This document shows, piece after piece, positions 1 to 5,439 of a DNA stretch of 7,656 nt. The notes below the pieces were generated by a model, which worked only from the letters and a program-made list of their open reading frames with translations, made no database searches and was not told where the DNA came from. The stretch is from Thiobacillus sp. UBA6205 (GTDB lineage Bacteria; Pseudomonadota; Gammaproteobacteria; Burkholderiales; Thiobacillaceae), in contig DISR01000048.1 of the NCBI GenBank assembly GCA_002421825.1, positions 1 to 7,656 on the forward strand. Reading direction: 5' to 3'. The stretch's first letter is position 1. Every line of letters starts with the position of its first letter. The position numbers and the translations under genes were made by a program.

Positions 1-423
1 CAGATCATTTTCTGGGTGCTGGCGGCAACCGATGGCCATGGGAAGAACTTCAGTATCGCGCTTCTCCCTCGCGGGTATTACCGCGCCACGCCGATCTATG
101 ACGTGCTTTCTGCCCACCCCGTCATTGGAAAAGGAAAGAGCCAGATACCCCCACACAAGGCCAAGCTTGCGATGGCGGTACGGGGAAGCACCCATTACTA
201 CCTGATCAACCAAATCCAGCGTCGGCACTGGATTGCCCAGGCGCAGCAAGTCGGGCTCGGAGCGGTCACTGCAGAGCAGCTGATTGAGGAAGTTGTTGAG
301 TCTACGGAATCCGTAATTGGCCAGGTCAACCGGCTGTTGCCGAAAGACTTTCCCATGGATATTGCAGACGCAATATTCAGCGGCATGAGAAAGCAATCCG
401 AGAAACTGGCCACCGCTCCTTAA
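1..423 (+). CDS. hipA: HipA-family serine/threonine kinase, C-terminal part (5' end outside window)
   Basis: The frame is open from base 1 (QIIFW, then VLAATDGHGKNFSI) to TAA at 421-423, so only the last 140 codons are present. The motif A-T-D-G-H-G-K-N-F-S matches the HipA catalytic loop, whose Asp and Asn are needed for phosphotransfer. About 15 residues further on, Y-D-V-L-S matches the metal-binding Asp motif. HipA proteins are toxins of type II toxin-antitoxin pairs; E. coli HipA phosphorylates glutamyl-tRNA synthetase and is held in check by the DNA-binding antitoxin HipB. Both active-site motifs are intact, so this end is not obviously degenerate. Whether a hipB antitoxin gene lies upstream cannot be seen here. 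The GTG at 16 is internal, not a start. The gene converges on the minus-strand genes to the right. Confidence 0.9.
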   Translation, partial: QIIFWVLAATDGHGKNFSIALLPRGYYRATPIYDVLSAHPVIGKGKSQIPPHKAKLAMAVRGSTHYYLINQIQRRHWIAQAQQVGLGAVTAEQLIEEVVESTESVIGQVNRLLPKDFPMDIADAIFSGMRKQSEKLATAP

Positions 424-719
424 GCCAGTTCGCCAGCGGGCTGCCCGCATTCCATGCTTGCGCAAGTTGCCACCCCCGGCAGGAACCGCATCGCTGCCTT
501 GGTCGACCGAATGCTTTTCCCCTTCTCATCGACCCTGCTGCCCCAGTGCTTGCTCATGATCCTGCCCACCTTGTCAACGAACTCGATCGCGAACGCGCGA
601 GCCCCTTCGAGGTGCGGAGGAGGCGGCATGTCATTTTCCATCTCGGCCTTTTCCTTCCCATCGGAGCGTGGTTCCTCTTCCTTCCAGGCGAGGTTGGGCA
701 ATTTGTCTGCTTCCGGCAT
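420..719 (-). CDS. hypothetical 99-residue protein, doubtful
   Basis: A minus-strand frame starts at ATG 719 (MPEADKLPNLAWKEEE) and stops at TAA 422-420. The bases TTAA at 420-423 serve both this stop and the hipA stop, so the two frames meet tail to tail with a 4-base overlap. The product would be hydrophilic: an acidic and lysine-rich first third with a PPPP run, then a possible amphipathic helix (residues about 40-60, LEGARAFAIEFVDKVGRIM). There is no signal peptide, membrane segment or family motif that I recognise. The sequence before the ATG (AGCGGAAAA) holds only a weak purine-rich stretch. The same frame stays open back to 839, but that extension would run through the hairpin terminator at 776-815 and is not credible. 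It is the only plausible gene in the 424-831 stretch; it could equally be chance, or a remnant of accessory DNA beside hipA. Confidence 0.4.
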   Translation of the reverse strand: MPEADKLPNLAWKEEEPRSDGKEKAEMENDMPPPPHLEGARAFAIEFVDKVGRIMSKHWGSRVDEKGKSIRSTKAAMRFLPGVATCASMECGQPAGELA

Positions 720-775
720 TTTTCCGCTGACCACTCTGAGCCAAGGCTGCCGTAGCAGGGATACCGCGCCCCAAT

Positions 776-815
776 CACATAAAAAACGGCACCTGAAAGT
801 GCCGTTTTTTATGTG
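776..815 (-). terminator. Rho-independent, bidirectional terminator of the SHP operon
   Basis: A perfect 17-bp inverted repeat (776-792 against 799-815) encloses a 6-base loop. Its GC core CGGCAC/GTGCCG is flanked by A6 on one side and T6 on the other, so a hairpin followed by a U-run forms on either strand. It begins 16 bases past the stop of the last operon gene (832), where the leftward operon should end. In the other direction it would stop + strand transcripts running on from hipA. Confidence 0.9.
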
Positions 816-831
816 CGAGCCAACCAGGCGC

Positions 832-1563
832 CTAGGCAAGCGCTTGCCGCTGCTTCTTCAGCACCACTGCACCCCAAACCATCCCCGCCAGCATGATCAC
901 GCCGCCGAGCGCATGCGCAAAAGCGCCCCAGCCCTGCGCATGTTCAAGCCGGCCGAAAGCGTCGAGCAGGTAGATCCAGTCGTGCGGGCCGTCTTCGCCG
1001 GTATGCCCGCCCAGCAACAGCATCTGCGGGTGCAGGGCATCGTAAACGTAGGGCGACAGGTCCAGCAAGCTTGCGCCTGTCCACCACAGGCAGAGTGCGG
1101 CGCCGAAGTTGTCGCGGTGTTTCAGGATGAAGGCGATACCGATGCCGAAGGGCAGGGCGAGCTGGAACAGGCTGCCGCCAAGGATGGCGAGGAATTCGCC
1201 GAATGGCATGAACAGCACGTGCCCTGCTTCGTGAATGGGCAGCATGATGTTGTGAAAAAACGAGGCGTTGATTTCCGCCGTGCGATAGTCATAGCCGAAC
1301 AGAAACCAGCTCCATGCGATCAGCAGCACGAGGGCGCCGGCGCGGCCGAAGAACGAGACAGGGTCCATTTGTTCGCGCGGCGCCAGCAAGGCATGAAGCA
1401 GGCCCTTGTTTTCCGCCGCCGCTTCTTCGTCGGCCGACATTGGCCGAACCGCTTGCCCCCATTTGAAGAAATACAGCCCGCAATTCGGGCAATTTGCGCT
1501 GGCGGGCAAGGGTTGAGGAAATTTCTCGCCGCATTTTGGGCACTGGCTGTAGTTCGAACTCAT
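832..1563 (-). CDS. zinc-ribbon membrane protein with HEAGH motif (M50-like putative metallopeptidase)
   Basis: This 243-residue protein has a short zinc ribbon at its N-terminus (C8-x2-C11 and C25-x2-C28). A linker leads to hydrophobic segments at about 75-90, 104-126, 128-148, 152-172 and 213-233. The second of these carries H111-E-A-G-H115, the HExxH zinc site of metallopeptidases. L166-L-D-L-S-P171 could supply the third ligand, as the LDG/NPDG-type Asp does in site-2-protease (M50) enzymes. GGHTGEDGPHDW at 185-196 is a further conserved-looking, polar loop. This suggests an intramembrane or membrane-associated zinc protease, but the fold is inferred from motifs and the substrate is unknown. 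It could also be a non-catalytic membrane protein. The start at 1563 follows the histidine-kinase stop by 3 bases (TAG CGC ATG) with no clear ribosome site, so it is probably translationally coupled. It is the last gene of the operon. Confidence 0.85.
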   Translation of the reverse strand: MSSNYSQCPKCGEKFPQPLPASANCPNCGLYFFKWGQAVRPMSADEEAAAENKGLLHALLAPREQMDPVSFFGRAGALVLLIAWSWFLFGYDYRTAEINASFFHNIMLPIHEAGHVLFMPFGEFLAILGGSLFQLALPFGIGIAFILKHRDNFGAALCLWWTGASLLDLSPYVYDALHPQMLLLGGHTGEDGPHDWIYLLDAFGRLEHAQGWGAFAHALGGVIMLAGMVWGAVVLKKQRQALA

Positions 1564-1566
1564 GCG

Positions 1567-2931
1567 CTAGGGCGATTGGCTTGTCTGGGCAAATCGGATT
1601 CTAACCACGAGGCCATGTCCTTCCGCCCCATCCGCAAGCTCGATCTGCGCTTTATGCAATTGCACAATGCGCGTCACGATGGACAAGCCCAGCCCGCTGC
1701 CGCTGGCTTCCGCCCCATCCAGGCGGCGGAAACGGCGCAGCGCATCTTCGCGTTCTGCGGCGGGAATGCCCGGCCCCTGGTCCTGCACTTCCAATAGTAT
1801 TTCGCCTGCCGCAGGGCGCACATTGATGAGCACTTCGGTCTGCGGCGGCGAATAGCGCAGGGCGTTGTCGACAAGATTCCTGAGCAGGATGGCGAGCAGG
1901 CCGGCATGGCCAGTGATCATTTGACCCGACTCGCCTTCGAGCGAAAGGCGAATGTTTTTGCCCGCCGCAGCCGGCGCGGCATCGGCCAGCGCCTGCGCCG
2001 CCAGCCGGTGCAGATCGACCGTCTCGGCCTGGCTCTGCCAGGCATCATGTTCGAGGCGCGCAAGGGTCAATAATTGTTCGACCAGACGAGTGGCGCGGTC
2101 GCCCGCCGCGATGGCCTTGGCAATGGCCTGGTCGCGCTCGCCGTTGTCGCCGGCGCCTTGCGCGACCTGCAACTGGGTCTTGAGCGCTGCCAGCGGGGTG
2201 CGCAATTCATGCGCCGCATCGCTGGTGAAACGTCGTTCGCCCTCGAGCGAAGACTGCACGCGTTGCAGCAGCCCGTTCAGGCGCTGGACCATGGGTGCGA
2301 TTTCCTTGGGTACTTCGCCCTCCAGCGGCGCGAGGTATTGCGGATCGCGCCGGGCCAGCGCGGCGCCGATGCGATCGATGGGCCTCAACGCGCTGCCCAC
2401 GCCGAACCAGACCAGAAGGCCGAGCAGCGGCAGGGCGACCAGCAGGGGCTGCACCAGTTTTTCGAGCACCTCGTTCTCCAGGTGATCGCGCGCAACGGTG
2501 GCTTCGCCGACTTGCACCAGATATTCGCGCTTGTCGTCCCAATGGCTGAAAACACGCCAGCTGCGGCCATTCACAACGGCGTCGGAAAAGCCTTCTTCTG
2601 TCGGCGACAGTCTTGCAGCGGGCGCATCGGGCGAATGCAGCAGCAGGGTGTCGCCGTCCTCCCAGACCTGAAAGGCCACGTTGCGCGCGTATTTGTGCAG
2701 GGTCTCCGCATGTTCGAGTTCGACTTCGTCGATCTCGTCGCCGATCTGCGCGGCCAGCAGGGCGGCGCTTTGCGCCAGATGCGCATCCAGCAGTTCCTGC
2801 ATTTCCGCGCGCGTCTCCCACGCGGTAACGGCGGCGGCAGCCAGCCACACCAGGGCCACGCCACCCAGCAGGGTGAGCAGCAGGCGGCGGCGCACGCTGC
2901 CGCGAACGCTTAATTGCCCCTGCTGATTCAC
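1567..2931 (-). CDS. QseC/PmrB-type sensor histidine kinase
   Basis: This 454-residue membrane kinase is the partner of the regulator encoded directly upstream. The N-terminal membrane helix lies at about 17-38 and the second at about 163-184. The periplasmic sensor loop between them holds an acidic cluster, DEIDEVELEHAE (65-76). A HAMP-like linker follows (about 182-235). The dimerisation/phosphotransfer domain has the H-box FTSDAAHELRTPLAAL with phospho-acceptor H241, wording typical of the QseC/TctE/PmrB group. The ATPase domain shows the N-box RNLVDN (351-356), G1 box DQGPGIP (384-390) and G2 box SGLGLS (412-417), so all catalytic boxes are intact. The start codon is GTG (2931-2929), which overlaps the regulator's TGA in a 4-base GTGA; AGGGAG stands 5 bases before it. 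The signal sensed is unknown. QseC and PmrB names cannot be separated from sequence alone, so no symbol is given. Confidence 0.95.
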   Translation of the reverse strand: MNQQGQLSVRGSVRRRLLLTLLGGVALVWLAAAAVTAWETRAEMQELLDAHLAQSAALLAAQIGDEIDEVELEHAETLHKYARNVAFQVWEDGDTLLLHSPDAPAARLSPTEEGFSDAVVNGRSWRVFSHWDDKREYLVQVGEATVARDHLENEVLEKLVQPLLVALPLLGLLVWFGVGSALRPIDRIGAALARRDPQYLAPLEGEVPKEIAPMVQRLNGLLQRVQSSLEGERRFTSDAAHELRTPLAALKTQLQVAQGAGDNGERDQAIAKAIAAGDRATRLVEQLLTLARLEHDAWQSQAETVDLHRLAAQALADAAPAAAGKNIRLSLEGESGQMITGHAGLLAILLRNLVDNALRYSPPQTEVLINVRPAAGEILLEVQDQGPGIPAAEREDALRRFRRLDGAEASGSGLGLSIVTRIVQLHKAQIELADGAEGHGLVVRIRFAQTSQSP

Positions 2932-3593
2932 GCCAGCTCCCTGGGCATCAGATAGCCCACGCCGCGCAGGGTTTGCACGATGTCGGGCGACAGTTTCTTG
3001 CGCAGATGGTGCAGGTGCACGTCGATGGCATTCGATTCGATTTCCTCGCCCCAGGCGTAGAGGGCAGAAGCGAGCTGTTCGCGGTTCAACACGCGGCCGG
3101 CATTGTTCATGAACACCTGCAGCAAATCGAATTCCCTGGCCGACAGGGCCTTGGGCTCGCCGCGATAGCTGACCGTGCGCGCGGCGGGATCCAGGCTCAG
3201 CGCACCCACGCTGAGGACCGCCGCCGCCTGTCCGCCTGCACGTCGGATGAGCGCGCGCAGGCGCGCGGACAATTCGCCCAGATCGAAGGGTTTGATCAGA
3301 TAGTCGTCCGCCCCGGCGTCGAGGCCGGTGATGCGATCTTCCACGGTATCGCGCGCGGTCAGGATCAGCACCGGCAGCGGGTTGTTCGCCTGGCGCAACT
3401 GCTTGAGGACATCGAGCCCGGAACGCCGCGGCAGCCCGAGGTCGAGCACGACGGCGGCATAGGGCTCGCAGTCGACGGCATGGGCCGCAGCCACGCCGTC
3501 GCGCACCCAGTCCACGCCGAAGCCCTGCTGTTTGAGTCCGGCCTGGATGCCATCGCCCAGCAGGGCATCGTCTTCAACCACCAGAATGCGCAT
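2928..3593 (-). CDS. OmpR-family response regulator, QseB/PmrA-like
   Basis: This 221-residue regulator is of full family length. The receiver domain (1-115) has the acidic pair E7-D8-D9, phospho-acceptor D51 (VVLDLGLP), T79 (LILTA) and K101 (LIKPFD), all the residues needed for phosphorylation. The winged-helix DNA-binding domain (about 126-219) contains SAREFDLLQ, the recognition-helix region SNAIDVHLHHLRKKL and the wing GVGYLMP. It is encoded between the cytochrome b gene (18-base gap) and its cognate kinase (4-base overlap), so it is co-transcribed with the haem proteins it probably controls. A tandem CTTAAT box of the kind bound by PmrA/QseB-class regulators lies in front of the operon at 5388-5404. 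Start ATG 3593 fits the receiver N-terminus (MRILVVEDD); the ribosome site before it is weak. Confidence 0.95.
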   Translation of the reverse strand: MRILVVEDDALLGDGIQAGLKQQGFGVDWVRDGVAAAHAVDCEPYAAVVLDLGLPRRSGLDVLKQLRQANNPLPVLILTARDTVEDRITGLDAGADDYLIKPFDLGELSARLRALIRRAGGQAAAVLSVGALSLDPAARTVSYRGEPKALSAREFDLLQVFMNNAGRVLNREQLASALYAWGEEIESNAIDVHLHHLRKKLSPDIVQTLRGVGYLMPRELA

Positions 3594-3611
3594 CGCGGTT
3601 CGCTTCAGCCC

Positions 3612-4346
3612 TCAATCATCGTCGTCATGTCTGTCTTTTCGACCGCGGCGATCTTCCTCGTCGCGATGGCCGCCACCGTCTTCCGTCTGCGCCGAGGCCT
3701 GCCCCGACACCAGCGAATCCAGCTTTCCATTAAACCAGAGCCCCCAGAATCCGGCCACAGCGGCAATCAGCAGCAGGGCAGCGATCCCGCGCTTCTTGTT
3801 GATGGATCCGTCGGGTCCGCCCTGCTTGTAGCCCGTGACCATGGCGCGCGCGAGGTTCTCGCGATGCAGGAAACTGCTCACCACCACGCCGGCGATGTGC
3901 ACGCCCACCACCACGAGCATGGCGTTTGCGAAAAGCTCATGCGCCTCTTCCAGCCATTCGCCGCCGATTTCGTTATAGGTGAGCCAGCCAGACACGCCAG
4001 TGGCAATGCCCAGCCCCAGCAACAGGAAGACGGCAAGCGCACCGGCCGGGTTGTGGCCGAGATAATGCTCGGGCTTGCCGGCGACGAGCGATTTCACATA
4101 CTGCACGACCCTGGCCGGCGAATAGGCGAAATCCTTGAAACGCGCATAACGCGTGCCGGCAAGGCCCCACACCAGGCGAAAGGCGATCAGCCCCAGCAGG
4201 GTGTAGCCCAGCATCACATGCAGGGCGCTGTAGCGCTCGCTTTCCGAAGTCAGCCAGGCGCCGGCGAAGCTCGCCGCCAGCAGCCAGTGGAACCAGCGCG
4301 TGGGCAGGTCCCACACCAGAATACGGTTTTGGATCAGTTCGCTCAT
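3612..4346 (-). CDS. cytochrome b561-type dihaem membrane protein of the SHP operon
   Basis: This 244-residue integral membrane protein belongs to the cytochrome b561 / Ni,Fe-hydrogenase b-type group (family assignment from motifs). Hydrophobic spans lie at about 17-35, 42-62, 100-122, 138-160 and 187-207. Candidate haem-ligand histidines are H20 (RWFHW), H43 (ALHVMLGY), H136 (EEAHELF) and H150 (VGVHIAG). LGHNPAGA (97-104) is a typical loop of this family. Such proteins pass electrons from quinol to soluble c-type cytochromes; here the acceptor would be the DHC protein encoded just upstream. A fifth span plus an unusual charged tail (about 221-244, rich in Asp, Glu, Arg and His, ending HDDDD) lies beyond the four-helix core. 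The ATG overlaps the DHC stop as ATGA (4346-4343), and a strong AAAGGAG (4360-4354) sits 7 bases before it. Confidence 0.93.
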   Translation of the reverse strand: MSELIQNRILVWDLPTRWFHWLLAASFAGAWLTSESERYSALHVMLGYTLLGLIAFRLVWGLAGTRYARFKDFAYSPARVVQYVKSLVAGKPEHYLGHNPAGALAVFLLLGLGIATGVSGWLTYNEIGGEWLEEAHELFANAMLVVVGVHIAGVVVSSFLHRENLARAMVTGYKQGGPDGSINKKRGIAALLLIAAVAGFWGLWFNGKLDSLVSGQASAQTEDGGGHRDEEDRRGRKDRHDDDD

Positions 4347-4822
4347 TTCTGTACTCCTTTAGGCAGGCGCAGCGTGCGCTCGGAAAAATCGCCCTTGTCG
4401 GCGGCCGTGTGGCAGGCCGCGCAATTGGCCGCGGACTTCACCGCCGGGCGTTTCCAGACATCCCGGGGCAGGTCTTCGGAGTGCTCCCGCACGAACCAGC
4501 GCGTTTCGGTGATGCGCAATTGCGGTTTTCCGGCAGCCGTGGTGTCGCGCCGGCCGGCATTGGCTTCCAGGTAGCGCAGGATTTCGGCATGGGCGGCGGG
4601 ATCGAGGCTGGCGTCGCTGCCGAAGTGCTTGGGGAGCCCGTCCATGACCGCACGCCAGGAGGCGGCCGACAGCAGCTGCGGCGGATAGGCCACGTGGCAG
4701 GCGGCGCATTCGGACTGGTAGCCAGGGTTGCGCACATCGAATCTCTCCCCATCGGCATGGGCTGGCAGCGCGGTACCGGCGACCAGCAAGCAAGCGGACA
4801 GGAGGACAGGGGGCTTTCTCAT
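4343..4822 (-). CDS. DHC-type dihaem cytochrome c, periplasmic
   Basis: The predicted protein has 159 residues. Its signal peptide runs from MRKPPVLLSACLLVAG and is probably cut after A23 (PAHA/DG). Two CXXCH haem sites follow: CAACH 39-43 and CAACH 134-138. H66 (KHFG) and H114 (VREH) are candidates for the distal haem ligands, since the R. sphaeroides relative DHC has two low-spin haems. DHC is the electron donor to SHP in that organism, and the two genes are neighbours here too. Three ATGs stand in a row (4828, 4825, 4822); the last is chosen because AAAGGA (4834-4829) then has a 6-base spacer and the signal peptide starts cleanly. The open frame continues back to 4990, but the extra 5' part reads through an interspersed repeat and the end of the SHP gene, so it is not coding. 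The 3' end overlaps the cytochrome b start by 4 bases. Confidence 0.93.
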   Translation of the reverse strand: MRKPPVLLSACLLVAGTALPAHADGERFDVRNPGYQSECAACHVAYPPQLLSAASWRAVMDGLPKHFGSDASLDPAAHAEILRYLEANAGRRDTTAAGKPQLRITETRWFVREHSEDLPRDVWKRPAVKSAANCAACHTAADKGDFSERTLRLPKGVQK

Positions 4823-4828
4823 CATCAT

Positions 4829-4834
4829 TCCTTT
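4829..4834 (-). promoter_or_regulatory. ribosome binding site deciding the DHC start
   Basis: AAAGGA on the minus strand directly precedes three consecutive ATG codons. Only the third (4822) has a normal spacer, 6 bases. This rules out the long upstream extension of the frame through the repeat. Confidence 0.7.
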
Positions 4835-4934
4835 CATTTTTTTACCGCGGAGTTCGCCGAGCACCCGGAGAAAAAGCAGAAAGACCCCTGCGCCCTCCGC
4901 GGACTCCGCGGACTCCGCGGTTAAACATTTTTTT
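4835..4934. repeat. 9-bp direct repeats flanking the interspersed element (possible target-site duplication)
   Basis: CATTTTTTT occurs at 4835-4843 and again at 4926-4934, exactly bracketing the 82-bp repeat. If the element and one copy are removed, the SHP-DHC gap shrinks from 113 to 22 bases, a spacing usual for this tightly packed operon. The copies are T-rich and low in complexity, so chance cannot be excluded. Confidence 0.5.
4844..4925. repeat. interspersed 'CCGCGGAGT' repeat element inserted between the SHP and DHC genes
   Basis: About 82 bp with inverted ends: ACCGCGGAGTTCGCCGAG on the left (4844-4861) and, read on the opposite strand from the right end, TTTAACCGCGGAGTCCGCGG. Inside the right arm the 9-base unit CTCCGCGGA is repeated nearly three times (4895-4920). 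The middle is an A/G-rich stretch. Read in frame on the minus strand it gives LTAESAESAEGA, a peptide signature I know from spurious N-terminal extensions caused by a widespread bacterial short interspersed repeat (TTAACCGCGGAG... type). It has no coding capacity. It could fold into a long imperfect hairpin in the operon mRNA. Confidence 0.75.
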
Positions 4935-4935
4935 C

Positions 4936-5337
4936 TCATTTCAGCGTCAGCAGGTAGGCCAGCACGTCGCCCTTTTCCTGCGCGGTGCATGTGCGTCCCA
5001 GCACGTCATTGCAATTGCGCTTGAACCACTTCTCGACCTTGGCGGTGCGGCTGAAGCGGGCAGCATTGGCCGCGGGCGCCAAGGGCTCGATAAGCTTGCC
5101 GGTTACGGCATGCTTGCCGGCTGCGGCCGGGTTGCGGGTATGGCAGGACGCACAACTCCACTCCTGGCCGTGCAGGGCAGTGAAGAAGCGCTGGCCGCGC
5201 TGCGCAGACGGCTCCCCATGGCCGGGATTGGCCTGCTTCGCTTCCTGGCTGTAGCCTGCAAGAAAATCGGCGGGGGTTTGGGCAAATACGGCGGTGCTGG
5301 CCAAGGCCAAAAGAAACAGGCCGGCAAAGATGCGCAT
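4936..5337 (-). CDS. shp: SHP-type monohaem cytochrome c (DUF1924 family), periplasmic
   Basis: The predicted protein has 133 residues. The signal peptide ends at about A19 (STAVFA/Q), leaving a mature protein of about 114 residues, close to the 112 of R. sphaeroides SHP. One haem site is present, SCASCH (C62, C65, H66). The C-terminal signature KWFKRNCNDVLGRTC (103-117) is diagnostic for the SHP/DUF1924 family. N108 matches in position the Asn that is the sixth haem ligand of SHP and gives way to oxygen or NO; C109 and C117 could form the SHP disulphide. SHP is the known oxygen-binding c-type haem protein and has reported NO-dioxygenase activity in vitro; its physiological role is unsettled. 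Start ATG 5337 is chosen because AAGGAG (5349-5344) sits 6 bases before it and the signal peptide begins there, rather than at the upstream ATG 5355. It is the first gene of the operon. Confidence 0.93.
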   Translation of the reverse strand: MRIFAGLFLLALASTAVFAQTPADFLAGYSQEAKQANPGHGEPSAQRGQRFFTALHGQEWSCASCHTRNPAAAGKHAVTGKLIEPLAPAANAARFSRTAKVEKWFKRNCNDVLGRTCTAQEKGDVLAYLLTLK

Positions 5338-5343
5338 GACGTT

Positions 5344-5349
5344 CTCCTT
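5344..5349 (-). promoter_or_regulatory. ribosome binding site of the SHP gene
   Basis: AAGGAG on the minus strand, 6 bases before ATG 5337. It overlaps the beginning of a longer in-frame reading from ATG 5355, which has no such site, and so fixes the shorter start. Confidence 0.8.
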
Positions 5350-5387
5350 GAGCAATGTTGCGATGGCCCAAAGGATGCGCAGCCAAA

Positions 5388-5404
5388 ATTAAGCGTGCAT
5401 TAAG
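5388..5404 (-). promoter_or_regulatory. PmrA/QseB-class response-regulator box in front of the SHP operon
   Basis: On the minus strand the sequence is CTTAAT GCACG CTTAAT, two identical hexamers in direct repeat with a 5-base gap (11-base period, one helical turn). This fits exactly the YTTAAK-N5-YTTAAK consensus described for PmrA-type regulators. It lies 50 bases before the SHP start, in the only sizeable gap upstream of the operon, and the operon encodes a regulator of this class. The proximal half-site may overlap the -35 position. No good -10 hexamer is seen at the expected distance, as is common at activator-dependent promoters. Binding is inferred. Confidence 0.7.
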
Positions 5405-5439
5405 CGTTGCCGGCCGGCGAACTTGCCGCCAGACGCCAT

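Noticed and set aside
454..1797. Long open + strand frame, 447 codons
   Set aside because: It runs antisense through the small minus frame, the terminator, the HEAGH gene and the kinase 3' end. The product is low-complexity and unlike any family. It is a codon shadow of GC-rich genes.
2909..2914. CTTAAT hexamer inside the kinase gene
   Set aside because: It is a single half-site without a partner at 11 bases, so it is not a regulator box.
2973..4574. Long open + strand frame, 533 codons
   Set aside because: It is antisense to the regulator, cytochrome b and DHC genes, all of which have clear domains and ribosome sites on the minus strand.
4895..4920. Tandem 9-base repeats considered as a CRISPR-like or iteron array
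   Set aside because: There are only about three contiguous copies without spacers, inside an interspersed repeat. No replication or Cas genes are present.
4823..4990. N-terminal extension of the DHC protein
   Set aside because: It reads through the interspersed repeat and the last codons of the SHP gene. The signal peptide and ribosome site place the start at 4822.
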